Origin: Nitrospirales bacterium
GTDB lineage: Bacteria > Nitrospirota > Nitrospiria > Nitrospirales > UBA8639
Reading direction: 5' to 3'
DNA length: 64,000 nucleotides
Assembly (NCBI GenBank): GCA_021603905.1
Contig: BQIU01000006.1
Coordinates: forward strand, 34,708 to 98,707
Shown here: piece by piece, positions 1 to 8,394 of the stretch
Numbering within the stretch: the first letter of the stretch is position 1
How the letters are laid out: each line of letters starts with the position of its first letter
Translations under genes and position numbers: made by a program
Notes under the pieces: generated by a model
What the model was told of the DNA's origin: nothing
Databases searched by the model: none
What the model saw: the letters and a program-made list of their open reading frames with translations, nothing else

Positions 1-930
1 GTGACTAAAGGAAGGATGAGTCCATTTTGTCTCGGGCTGTATGAGTCCAGCAGTCAGTGTGAAGCGATAGGACAGATCTCGCATACTTTTAGCAGCATCA
101 GTACTTGCCCAAATATTTTCGACAGTGTATCCAATTTGAACATGCTTTCCTTGAGGATAAAACCATGTTTCAAAGATGGGATGAAGAGCTTGACTGCCGT
201 CACCAAAATCTTGATCCTCGCTTCGAGCAGGTGTACGGTCTTCGATAATGACCGCTGTCACAATAGGGCCCTGTAACCAATAACGAAATTTCCCACTCTT
301 CAACATATTCCTTGCTCGCACTGTTCGATTGCGTACGCCTTTCATCTGAATGGATGCGTCAAAGTTGTAGGCGGCATGCAACATCTGCGATTGCGTGAGG
401 TAGTGCGTATTGTTCCCTGAACGTTGGTTCACGAACGCAACTTCAACTGATCCCTGAACGGAAAGTGTAGGAACCACAAAACTGATAATGGCAAATTTTA
501 CTGATCCATCATCCCATCTGTTTTTCACATCACATTGAGTCAAAACCTTTACTCCACTGACTTTCGCTTGAACAAAGTTTTGAATCTTGCCTTTAGGGAA
601 CGGACGAGCGATTGACACGGCACGATTCGTTTGTGATGAGTCGGATGTGTTGAATAGGCGAATGGTATTACTCGAGGATGATGAATTGGCCAGAGTGGAA
701 TGAGGCCCTGTGGTGACTTGATCGTTGGAATCGGCTACCTGTCGTGCTTCAGTGAGGGCATCCAGGCTTGCTGGCATAGCATGAACACGATGCTTGTCTG
801 TATCGATCCACATTTGACCAGATCCAACGAAGAGAAAAACCGTGAGTATGATTAGCAACTTTTTGTTCTCGACAAGGGCGGCAGGAAACTTCTTATAATA
901 ATTCTGCCAATGTGTAATAAGGTCACTCAT
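1..930 (-). CDS. Secreted or membrane-anchored protein with RIFT-barrel-like domain, 3' end missing
   Basis: An open frame of 310 codons starts at an ATG at 928-930 and runs off the left edge without a stop, so the C-terminus is missing. Residues 1-22 are polar. A single hydrophobic segment at about 24-40 (LLIILTVFLFVGSG) should act as signal peptide or anchor. A Ser/Thr/Asn-rich linker follows. From about residue 105 the text PFPKGKIQNFVQAKVSG, then a TQ pair and RWDDGSVKFAIISF, resembles the N-terminal RIFT-barrel of PcRGLX/YetA-type (exo-rhamnogalacturonan-lyase-like) proteins, where a PFPKG and a W-DGS-K motif recur. That match is from memory of the family and is only moderate. It is the last gene of a minus-strand run of three exported proteins. 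No catalytic function can be assigned. Confidence 0.6.
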   Translation of the reverse strand, partial: MSDLITHWQNYYKKFPAALVENKKLLIILTVFLFVGSGQMWIDTDKHRVHAMPASLDALTEARQVADSNDQVTTGPHSTLANSSSSSNTIRLFNTSDSSQTNRAVSIARPFPKGKIQNFVQAKVSGVKVLTQCDVKNRWDDGSVKFAIISFVVPTLSVQGSVEVAFVNQRSGNNTHYLTQSQMLHAAYNFDASIQMKGVRNRTVRARNMLKSGKFRYWLQGPIVTAVIIEDRTPARSEDQDFGDGSQALHPIFETWFYPQGKHVQIGYTVENIWASTDAAKSMRDLSYRFTLTAGLIQPETKWTHPSFSH

Positions 931-1050
931 ATTTTTTTGACAAACTCATGAGAAGCGATTGGTTTTTAATAAACAAGTGTCAGAGGCGTAGAGTCAAAAA
1001 GAACGCAAAAAGAGTGCTTCTGAGGGATTTGAATGAAGTATCGATAGGAA

Positions 1051-1593
1051 TTAGAAACAGGCAAAATCAGCCTGTAATTCTTGAACAATTCCCAGCCATT
1101 CTTGAGCTTGGGGCATGTACTGTTGAACAATCGATATAGCCTTTGACGGTTCGGTACTATCAATGTTCGAGAAAATTTTCTTCGCTGTAACACTGTGGTG
1201 TTTCGCCAAGGTTAGCAATTGGCATGCACCAGTTGGTGCAGGTGCTTGGCCTCCGGCTTGCTCGAAAAGAGCAATAGCTCGATACGCGTTTTCCTGAGTG
1301 CGGAATAAAGCTTCTGTCCCTGAGTAGACCGATTTGAGTGTCCGATCAAAATCTTTTTTCGCCAAAATGGCTGACATCATGGCGGCTTTACCAATTGAAA
1401 GCGCTGCGCCATGTGGATCACCTATGGCCATGGCATTGGTTGCCTGTGTTTCTAATCGCTCTAATTCTGCCTGCTCACCAACAAGTTGTGCGTGAAGTTT
1501 CGTGTTGAAAAGCGACAAAAGATGTAAAAGAAGAAAAAGAGACGTTATCCATACGAAACGTCTATTAATCCGATGAATCGTTCTCGTCTTCAC
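1051..1593 (-). CDS. Exported helical protein of unknown function
   Basis: 180 residues read from a GTG at 1593. I see no clear Shine-Dalgarno, but this start gives a good signal peptide: a basic n-region (KTRTIHRINRR), a hydrophobic core at about 15-29 and a plausible cleavage after LHA near residue 35. The mature part is almost entirely amphipathic helix, with many Ala, Glu, Lys and Gln and two late cysteines. This suggests a small periplasmic helical-bundle protein. I recognise no family motif. The gene lies 51 bp downstream of the HEAT-repeat gene and 120 bp upstream of the RIFT-like gene on the same strand, so the three probably form an operon. Confidence 0.55.
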   Translation of the reverse strand: MKTRTIHRINRRFVWITSLFLLLHLLSLFNTKLHAQLVGEQAELERLETQATNAMAIGDPHGAALSIGKAAMMSAILAKKDFDRTLKSVYSGTEALFRTQENAYRAIALFEQAGGQAPAPTGACQLLTLAKHHSVTAKKIFSNIDSTEPSKAISIVQQYMPQAQEWLGIVQELQADFACF

Positions 1594-1644
1594 GGTTACA
1601 TTTGTCAGTGGCTCCCTAACATCATACCATTTGAGCCTTTCGTA

Positions 1645-2748
1645 TTAATTCGCTTGTTCATCCATATCGACTTGTTTAATGGTCCAATCCACAGCCTTCC
1701 GAAGTTCATTCATCGGTTTTGAGGTGTCGTAAATCAACCAAACTCTTTCTTCTAATTTTCGAAGTGGGTCGATCGATCTTCCAGTCCGTAATTTTCCGAG
1801 ACTCCAAACCACTTCGGTCATTACAGGAAAATCAATATCCTCCGATGACTCGAGCTTATCCACATGATCGACTAGGTAATTTAAGACTGGAGGTGTTATG
1901 TCATGATCTCCAGTTATCGCTCCAATCGACCCCAAGCCTTTGGCTGCGGCAGCCCGAATTAAAGAATCATTCTTCGTATTTGTGAATATTTGCGTGAGAA
2001 TAGGTATCCCATCGCTTCCCGTTGCTGCCAGTGCCGCAATGCTCTCCACGGAGTGATTTTCCTCTTGGTGAAATTGCTTCAAATAAGGTTGAGCCTCTTG
2101 TGACTTGAGATTAGGCATTACCGAGAGCACTGACAATTTTCGTTCTTCAGGTGTCTTTGAATCTTCCAGCAAGGTTAAAAGCCGTTTCTCGTGACCCCAT
2201 TCTGCGGCGAGCTTAACCGGAAAGTCGTATTCTTCAAGTTTAAGTTTTAATTGCTCTAACGCATAGTCTCCCGTCTTTTTTACATTCGCTGCCTTCGCTG
2301 CAGCCCGCACATCATCAAAATCTGTCCGAACTTCTTTTTGCCAGCCCGAGTCACGACCCTCCAGATAATAGGTCAAGAGACAAGCCGGCCCTTTCCAAAG
2401 ACGCGCAGGGTTGTCAACTAGATCGGCATCACCGCCGGCTCTTGTCGTTCCCGTTCCTGCTTTACGTTCTTCGCATTTGACACGAAACTCAACGTCATGC
2501 GGCTGCTTACGATCAGTGGTGACTGTGTAGTCAAGTTCTTGTAGGCGACGAGTGATCACCTCAACTAGGGGAGTCGCATCACCACGACCTCGTTCAGTCA
2601 GCGCCAAGACATTCACAAATATGGTATTCACCTTGGCCAGTTTGTCTTTTTGTTCAGAAGAAAAGTTGTCCCGACTTGCCGCGGAAACATCAGTGATCAT
2701 CGCAAAACATATCAAAAGACAGCTTATTGCGGATATTTCACGCCTCAT
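1645..2748 (-). CDS. Periplasmic HEAT-repeat protein
   Basis: The start at 2748 is chosen because GAGGAG lies about 6 bases upstream and because it opens directly into a signal peptide (MRREISAISCLLICFAMITDVSA). An in-frame start at 2835 would add 29 polar residues and spoil that. About 367 residues. The middle part is charged with no recognised motif. From about residue 180 onward the chain shows helical pairs typical of HEAT/PBS-lyase-like repeats, such as AAAAKGLGSIGAI and VMTEVVWSLGKL. Such proteins act as binding scaffolds, and no enzyme residues are visible. It is the first gene of the three-gene minus-strand run. The partner is unknown. Confidence 0.65.
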   Translation of the reverse strand: MRREISAISCLLICFAMITDVSAASRDNFSSEQKDKLAKVNTIFVNVLALTERGRGDATPLVEVITRRLQELDYTVTTDRKQPHDVEFRVKCEERKAGTGTTRAGGDADLVDNPARLWKGPACLLTYYLEGRDSGWQKEVRTDFDDVRAAAKAANVKKTGDYALEQLKLKLEEYDFPVKLAAEWGHEKRLLTLLEDSKTPEERKLSVLSVMPNLKSQEAQPYLKQFHQEENHSVESIAALAATGSDGIPILTQIFTNTKNDSLIRAAAAKGLGSIGAITGDHDITPPVLNYLVDHVDKLESSEDIDFPVMTEVVWSLGKLRTGRSIDPLRKLEERVWLIYDTSKPMNELRKAVDWTIKQVDMDEQAN

Positions 2749-3169
2749 CACATTCTCCTCCCAGATCAGTGAGTAACGAAGATTTTTGTCCAACTCCAGT
2801 GTTCTGCGGAATGTGTTCCCTCCTCGCCATCTCATGCACGGTTGTCAATCCTTTCCTCATAGGATGATGATGTACTGAATAATTGATTGATCATAATGAC
2901 GGATGCAAGAGTAAAACACTTGCGCCCCCTCTTTACTAAAACTATACCTTTCCAGAGCTAGGGCCAGCAACTCAGGCCAGCTCAGGAACATGTTAGGGTT
3001 TAAAAATCATGAGTCTAATATACCCTGATTCTCGTCAGGCGTCAGATGTGAGGTGAAACGTGTCGTGAGAGAATCATGCAAAGAGAGTCAATTTTCGTCG
3101 TTCATTGGTTCGCATCTTTGCGGTTCGAGTGAGTTGAACCCATGATGATGGCAGGGTATACTCGCCTCA
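2749..3169. other. Intergenic region between divergent genes
   Basis: 421 bases separate the divergent HEAT-repeat gene and proC. Apart from the Shine-Dalgarno of the minus-strand gene at its left edge and the proC promoter at 3134-3162, I see no gene, RNA or strong hairpin in it. Confidence 0.5.
3134..3162 (+). promoter_or_regulatory. Sigma-70-type promoter of proC
   Basis: TTGAAC at 3134-3139 and TATACT at 3157-3162 are separated by exactly 17 bases. They match 4 of 6 and 5 of 6 positions of the sigma-70 consensus. The predicted transcription start, about 7 bases after the -10 box, coincides with the proC ATG at 3170, which would make the transcript leaderless. No Shine-Dalgarno is present at normal distance, which agrees. 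This is read from sequence only. Confidence 0.5.
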
Positions 3170-3982
3170 ATGTTGAAGAATCAGAAAATTGCCTTTATCG
3201 GAGCTGGCAATATGGCGGAGGCCTTGTTGGCTGGACTTCTTCAATCTGGCGCAGTGAAGTCTTCCAATATCTGGGCCACCGATGTGTCTCAAGATCGCCT
3301 TAATTTCTTAAAGAAAAAATATCAGGTTTATATTGGGACTGATAATACGGAAGCCGTAAAATGGGCAACTGTTATTATTTTGGCCGTCAAACCTCAAGTG
3401 CTTCCTCACGTTCTCAGCCAAGTCAAGAAAGGGCTCAAAAGGACACAACTGGTCATTTCCATTGCAGCCGGCGTCCCTCTATCGAAAATTATTGGGGGTC
3501 TTTCTTCTTCTGCCTCTGTTATCCGTGCTATGCCGAATACGCCATGTCTGGTCCAACAGGGTGCCACAGCCCTGACCACAGGGAAGACCGTCACCCAAGA
3601 TCAGTTACAGATGGCTGAAGCCATTTTTGAGGCATCAGGCAAAGTTGTCGTGGTTGAAGAAACATTAATGGATGCGGTGACCGGATTAAGTGGTAGTGGC
3701 CCCGCGTATGTCTATGTGATGATTGAGGCGTTGGCTGATGGCGGGGTGCGGATGGGACTGCCTCGACACATTGCACAAACACTCGCGACCCAGACCGTAT
3801 TAGGAACAGCGAATCTCGTGTCGGTAAGCGGGGAGCATCCTGGCCTCTTGAAAGATCGCGTCACCTCTCCTGGAGGGACGACGATCGCTGGACTTCATGA
3901 GCTGGAGAAAGGCGGGGTTCGAGCAATCTTTATGACTGCAGTAGAAGCGGCCACAAAGCGATCGCAAGAACTCGGATCGTAA
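3170..3982 (+). CDS. proC: Pyrroline-5-carboxylate reductase
   Basis: 270 residues, the usual length. It catalyses the last step of proline synthesis, NAD(P)H-dependent reduction of 1-pyrroline-5-carboxylate, in the cytoplasm. The Rossmann motif GAGNMAEAL is at residues 11-19. The substrate segment MPNTPC is central, and the P5CR signature SPGGTTIAGL lies at 233-242, followed by the helical dimerisation domain. The ATG at 3170 is the only sensible start because the Rossmann strand begins at residue 6. It lies alone on the plus strand between minus-strand genes and has its own promoter that ends just before the start codon. Confidence 0.95.
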   Translation: MLKNQKIAFIGAGNMAEALLAGLLQSGAVKSSNIWATDVSQDRLNFLKKKYQVYIGTDNTEAVKWATVIILAVKPQVLPHVLSQVKKGLKRTQLVISIAAGVPLSKIIGGLSSSASVIRAMPNTPCLVQQGATALTTGKTVTQDQLQMAEAIFEASGKVVVVEETLMDAVTGLSGSGPAYVYVMIEALADGGVRMGLPRHIAQTLATQTVLGTANLVSVSGEHPGLLKDRVTSPGGTTIAGLHELEKGGVRAIFMTAVEAATKRSQELGS

Positions 3983-3999
3983 GAAAGAACAGTCCAAAA

Positions 4000-5244
4000 T
4001 CAGGACACATTTTTCGTGTGGCAACACCATGTTTTCCAACCGACACGTAAGTCTATAGGCTCCTCAATACGATCATTACTATCATCTCTCGCCATTTCTC
4101 TTTCTACGGTTGAAAAAAGTAGGTGGATACAGATCAAACATTGCACTCCAAACGGAAGATACCCTGCGTAGCCGAGCACTGGCATTTCAAACACTTGAAA
4201 CGCGTGGAGGTAGGGTATCGTATATTCCCAATGTGCCAGGCTTTGTGAATTCCACAACTCCCAAAAACCCCCACAGATCAGTCCGCTCAGTGCAGGGATA
4301 ATCACAGGTCGCCAGTCACCATGACGAAGTCGACTCAGAATAGAGTCGTGTCCCTGAAAAATTTGAACCGCAAGCAGCATGAGCAATGGTGAAAGCCATA
4401 ATAAAGGGTATAAAGTTTTGGGCCAGTTCCCTATACCCACTAATCCCAGTCCTGCAGCACAAAGAAATACCCATCCCACGGTTCGTTCATTCTGGATACG
4501 GATTTTCCACCAATTTTTGAATGGACGGGTGATCCGGTGACATGACATGAGGAATTCATAGGTCCCGTAGATAGCTGGAAGCACTATTGAAAATGACAAG
4601 CTTCCCCAAAAGGCGTAAGTGAAGGCATCGACATCTAGGGTTGGCAGGTAATACCAATTCTCGACAAACCGGTTCAGGTATTCAAATATCCACCAAAATA
4701 CTGCACTTATAGGAAATAAGCTAAAAAAGATTTTGGGCTGATTCACCATGAGACAACGCTTTGTTCGGCCCATGGTCAACGCATTGGCTACTACGATATA
4801 GCTAAGCCAAAGAGGGGTAAAGGTATGGAGTTGGATTGCAGCGAGTTCAGGCAACCGAGTCCAGGCAGCAGTCCAAGCAACGGATAGTGAGGCTAGGCCA
4901 TACCATCCCCAAATGGGAAATGATGAAGCCTGAACGTTTGTCGCTTCTGGGAATGGAAATGTCAGGAATCTCCAAAGAAATGGCGTCATCACAAGAGCGA
5001 GACTCAACGCCATGGTCGTAAATAATATCCAGGAAACTTGCCCTGAATGGGTTTGACTGGGTCTTGGAGGAAATGAAAGGAATGGCCAGATAGACAAACC
5101 AGATAGCCAAGTTCCTAACAATGGAAGTCCGAAAACAAATAGCAGCAGAAGTAACAAGTGGAACGACCGAATGCGCGAGTTTCCTGTAGACAGGGAAACG
5201 ACAGATGGAATGGGTTCAGGTCTATGAGTCCATCTTTGTAGCAT
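4000..5244 (-). CDS. Polytopic inner-membrane protein of unknown function
   Basis: About 414 residues from the ATG at 5244. An upstream TTG at 5313 would overlap the end of thiI and prepend residues that look like read-through, so the later start is preferred without a clear ribosome site. Roughly nine or ten hydrophobic segments are visible, beginning with FHLLLLLLFVFGLPLLGTWL. Loops are rich in Trp, Tyr and Pro (FWWIFEYLNRFVENWYYLP). I cannot name the family and see no transporter or enzyme motif. It is the last gene of the coaE-trxB-thiI run and ends close to the end of proC on the other strand. Confidence 0.6.
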   Translation of the reverse strand: MLQRWTHRPEPIPSVVSLSTGNSRIRSFHLLLLLLFVFGLPLLGTWLSGLSIWPFLSFPPRPSQTHSGQVSWILFTTMALSLALVMTPFLWRFLTFPFPEATNVQASSFPIWGWYGLASLSVAWTAAWTRLPELAAIQLHTFTPLWLSYIVVANALTMGRTKRCLMVNQPKIFFSLFPISAVFWWIFEYLNRFVENWYYLPTLDVDAFTYAFWGSLSFSIVLPAIYGTYEFLMSCHRITRPFKNWWKIRIQNERTVGWVFLCAAGLGLVGIGNWPKTLYPLLWLSPLLMLLAVQIFQGHDSILSRLRHGDWRPVIIPALSGLICGGFWELWNSQSLAHWEYTIPYLHAFQVFEMPVLGYAGYLPFGVQCLICIHLLFSTVEREMARDDSNDRIEEPIDLRVGWKTWCCHTKNVS

Positions 5245-5285
5245 AAGAAAGTACGAAATTGACTCTCGGAGACATTTAATAATGA

Positions 5286-6464
5286 TCAGTAGGGGAAGGC
5301 ATAATTCACACAATCCACCTGTTCGATGCCTTGCTTCAACATTCCGACAATATCGAGACCCTCTTCAACTTTTAGTATGTCAGATAGTCGTGCGCGAGTA
5401 TTCGGATGCGGGGGAACAAAGAGAGTACAACAGTCTTGATCGGGTTCAATCGACGTTTCAAATGATTGAATTGCTTGCGCTTGCGCAGTAATTTCGATTT
5501 TGTCCATTCCAATGAGTGGACGAAGAATTGGCAAAGCGGTCACTTCACTCACAACTTGAATGTTGCCTGGAGTTTGCGAAGCCACTTGCCCGAGACTGTC
5601 ACCCGTGACAAGAGCCCATGCCTCTTCTTGTCGAGCCAGTTCTTCGGCGATCCTCATCATCATACGTCGATAGAGGACCACGCGGATTGGCGCAGGTGCG
5701 CCAAGGACGATCTGTTGTTGAATTTCACCAAATGGCACAAGGTATAAGGTTGAGGAAAGTTGATACGACGTGAGTAACGTCACTAAATCACGAACTTTTT
5801 CTTCAGACGCGCGGGAGAGATACGGACGCCCGTGAAAGTGAACAAAGACCACCCGGCACCCACGTTTGATCATTCGATAAGCTGCAACCGGTGAATCAAT
5901 TCCGCCAGACATGAGGCACAATACCTTTCCTCCAGTTCCAACCGGGAGTCCACCTGGGCCAGATTCTTTGTTAAAGGCATAATAGGCTTCATTTTTTAAC
6001 ACTTCAATATAGACTGTTACGTCGGGCTGTGTGAGATCGACGCGTTTGCCTGTCTGCTCACAAAGATGTGCGCCAATTTCACGGTCAATATCCATGGAAG
6101 TCATTGGAAAACGTTTTTCAGCTCGTTTGGTCACGACGCGAAATGTCTTGAATGGATGGGATGGAATGTCTCTCTGAATGGCATCCTTTAAGGTCGTCAA
6201 ATCTGAAGAGGTAAGTGAGATGGGTGCTGAACGAGCAAATGAAAAATTTGTGACACCAAACGTTCGAGTCAAGGTTTCTTGAATTCGTTGCCAAAGATGT
6301 TCCTCTGGGAAGCTAATTCGAATTCGCCCGGGTAAAGCCTCAACTTGAATAGCCTTGAGATTTTTCAGTGCGGATCGCAGATGGTGGACCATCCGTTGCT
6401 CAAAGAACTTTCGGTTTCTTCCTTTGAGTGCCACCTCATGATAATGGACGAGTGCGTGAAACAT
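5286..6464 (-). CDS. thiI: tRNA 4-thiouridine synthetase ThiI, without rhodanese domain
   Basis: 392 residues. ThiI adenylates U8 of tRNA and transfers sulfur to make 4-thiouridine; in some bacteria it also serves thiazole synthesis. Order of domains: an N-terminal ferredoxin-like region, THUMP at about 60-165, then a PP-loop ATPase domain with SGGIDS at 186-191. The C-terminal rhodanese domain of the long E. coli form is absent, so this is the short type that must receive sulfur from another carrier. A CC pair and the PHPNTRARL segment lie near the C-terminus. Read from the ATG at 6464, with no strong Shine-Dalgarno. It lies downstream of trxB on the same strand. Confidence 0.93.
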   Translation of the reverse strand: MFHALVHYHEVALKGRNRKFFEQRMVHHLRSALKNLKAIQVEALPGRIRISFPEEHLWQRIQETLTRTFGVTNFSFARSAPISLTSSDLTTLKDAIQRDIPSHPFKTFRVVTKRAEKRFPMTSMDIDREIGAHLCEQTGKRVDLTQPDVTVYIEVLKNEAYYAFNKESGPGGLPVGTGGKVLCLMSGGIDSPVAAYRMIKRGCRVVFVHFHGRPYLSRASEEKVRDLVTLLTSYQLSSTLYLVPFGEIQQQIVLGAPAPIRVVLYRRMMMRIAEELARQEEAWALVTGDSLGQVASQTPGNIQVVSEVTALPILRPLIGMDKIEITAQAQAIQSFETSIEPDQDCCTLFVPPHPNTRARLSDILKVEEGLDIVGMLKQGIEQVDCVNYAFPY

Positions 6465-6587
6465 TCAAGAAGTCATCATTTGTGAAATGCGATGCGAGTG
6501 AGATTATTGTGGCAATCCTCTGTTTTTTTTAAGCCAATAGCCCCTCAATCATGGTACGAGGCGATCACGAAGCTTGGGTCTGCAGTA

Positions 6588-7508
6588 TTATTCGTGACTT
6601 TCAAGAAATCGTTCAGCATCGATGGCGGCCATGCACCCGGACCCTGCCGCCGTAATCGCTTGTCGATACTGAGAATCTTGCACGTCACCGGCAGCATAGA
6701 CACCAGGAATATTTGTTGCGGAGCTGTGTGCTTGCGTCACAAGATAGCCTGCCTCATCCATATCGAGGGAACCTCGAAACAGACTAGTATTGGGAGTATG
6801 ACCAATTGCGACAAAGATTCCAGCACATGAGAGGTCTTCTGATTGCTTGGTCTTCACATCTCGAACGCGAATGCCGGTCACCACATCGTTGCCTAACATT
6901 TCGTCGATTGTGGAGTTCCAGCGAAAGGCAATCTTTTCATTTTTTTCGGCACGGTCCTGCATAATTTTTGAGGCACGTAATGAATCACGGCGATGGATAA
7001 TCGTGACCTTAGTCGCAAATTTCGTGAGAAACGTCGCTTCTTCCATGGCACTATCTCCTCCGCCAATGACCACAATCTCTTTTCCTCGAAAGAAGAATCC
7101 GTCACACGTGGCGCAGGTTGAGACTCCATGGCCCATTAAGCGGCTTTCTGATGGGAGTCCCAAAAGATTGGCTGAAGCTCCTGTAGAAATAATCAGGGTC
7201 TTTGCTTGAATCGTTTCCTCGTCATCAATCGTGATAGAAAACGGACGTGTATTGAGATCGACTTTCGTCACATGACCCTGACGAAACGCCGTACCGAATC
7301 GTTCAGCTTGAGCTCGCATGTCCATAATCAACTGAGGGCCCATAATTCCCTTAGGAAACCCAGGAAAGTTTTCGACATCGGTGGTAATCGTTAACTGTCC
7401 ACCTGGCTGCGAGCCATCAATGAGTAGTGGAGAGAGATTGGCGCGGGCTGTGTAGAGTGCCGCAGTGAGGCCCGCTGGGCCTGATCCAAGAATGACGACA
7501 TTATGCAT
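6588..7508 (-). CDS. trxB: Thioredoxin reductase
   Basis: 306 residues, typical of low-molecular-weight bacterial thioredoxin reductases. The FAD motif GSGPAG is at 8-13, the redox-active CATC is at 132-135 inside the NADPH domain, the NADPH motif GGGDSA is at 149-154, and the second FAD contact YAAGDV is near the C-terminus. It moves electrons from NADPH via FAD and the disulfide to thioredoxin in the cytoplasm. The ATG at 7508 is preceded by AAGGAG about 7 bases upstream. It lies about 100 bp after coaE and 120 bp before thiI on the same strand, so co-transcription is likely. Confidence 0.95.
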   Translation of the reverse strand: MHNVVILGSGPAGLTAALYTARANLSPLLIDGSQPGGQLTITTDVENFPGFPKGIMGPQLIMDMRAQAERFGTAFRQGHVTKVDLNTRPFSITIDDEETIQAKTLIISTGASANLLGLPSESRLMGHGVSTCATCDGFFFRGKEIVVIGGGDSAMEEATFLTKFATKVTIIHRRDSLRASKIMQDRAEKNEKIAFRWNSTIDEMLGNDVVTGIRVRDVKTKQSEDLSCAGIFVAIGHTPNTSLFRGSLDMDEAGYLVTQAHSSATNIPGVYAAGDVQDSQYRQAITAAGSGCMAAIDAERFLESHE

Positions 7509-7609
7509 GAAACAACTCCTTGTCTTTGGAACATTCTCCCGCCCTTAGTTATGAGGCGAGCTGAAAATAAGGGAATGGCATCCCTCGATTCTAACTCATA
7601 ACACAATGG

Positions 7610-8224
7610 TTACGTGTCCTGCCGTGCCTTTGCCTGAAAGTGACGATACAGGCTTCGAACGATCGGACGTATCTGACGTAGGGGTAATGCCCCATTGAGC
7701 ACATGATCGGCATATTGAATTTTTTTGCGAAGCGGCATCTGATGTTGAATTCGACGTGTTGCCTCAACCCTGGACATCCCGGTGCGCTGGCATGCGCGCT
7801 GAATTTGCATGTATGGAGGGGTCTTCACGACGATCACTCGATCCATACGCCTGTACGCGTCTGATTCAATGAGCATGGCAGCATCATAGATAATGACGGC
7901 ATCCGGATTTTCCCGACCAATCCGACGAACCTCTCGAGCCTGTTCACGCGCCACTCGAGGATACAAAATATTTGTCAACTGTTTGAGTTTACGAGGATGA
8001 CCAAAGACCCTGTGGGCCAGGGCCGCTCGATTCACCGTGTTCTGTTCGGTCAATATAGCTCGACCAAACATTCGAATAATATCTTTCCAGGCTACTCTGC
8101 GGGGTTTGACGATTTCTCGTGTGAGACTGTCGGCATCAATAATCTCTGCGCCACATTGCTGAAATATCTGAGCAATGGTTGTTTTTCCTGATGCTAAACC
8201 GCCCGTCAGGCCCACGATGAGCAT
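7610..8224 (-). CDS. coaE: Dephospho-CoA kinase
   Basis: 204 residues from the ATG at 8224. Two upstream in-frame starts (8239 and 8263) exist, but the family begins directly with a strand leading into the P-loop, as here (MLIVGLTGGLASGKTT, P-loop about 8-15). The enzyme phosphorylates the 3'-hydroxyl of dephospho-CoA in the last step of CoA synthesis. Further family features are IIDADSLTREIV after the P-loop, an RRIG/PDAVIIYDAAMLIE segment, and a basic lid region (RRIQHQMPLRKK). It is the first recognised gene of the minus-strand run with trxB and thiI. Confidence 0.92.
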   Translation of the reverse strand: MLIVGLTGGLASGKTTIAQIFQQCGAEIIDADSLTREIVKPRRVAWKDIIRMFGRAILTEQNTVNRAALAHRVFGHPRKLKQLTNILYPRVAREQAREVRRIGRENPDAVIIYDAAMLIESDAYRRMDRVIVVKTPPYMQIQRACQRTGMSRVEATRRIQHQMPLRKKIQYADHVLNGALPLRQIRPIVRSLYRHFQAKARQDT

Positions 8225-8364
8225 ATCGCACCATAGCATAGGATTTTTCTCTGTCACAATCATAACTTAGAAGCAGGAGTCCACATTCGCTTGACCCACA
8301 GGGACCATTTCGGTTATTGCCTAAGAAGACAGGCAAAGAATTTACTCATTTTGAACACGGTATT

Positions 8365-8394
8365 TTGCCTGTTTTCGTTTTTCCAGACTATACA
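8365..8394 (+). promoter_or_regulatory. Possible sigma-70 promoter of the beta-helix gene
   Basis: TTGCCT at 8365-8370 and TATACA at 8389-8394 are 18 bases apart. If real, transcription would start near 8401, downstream of the first ATG at 8394, and translation would have to use the in-frame ATG at 8433. The match is suggestive only. Confidence 0.3.
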
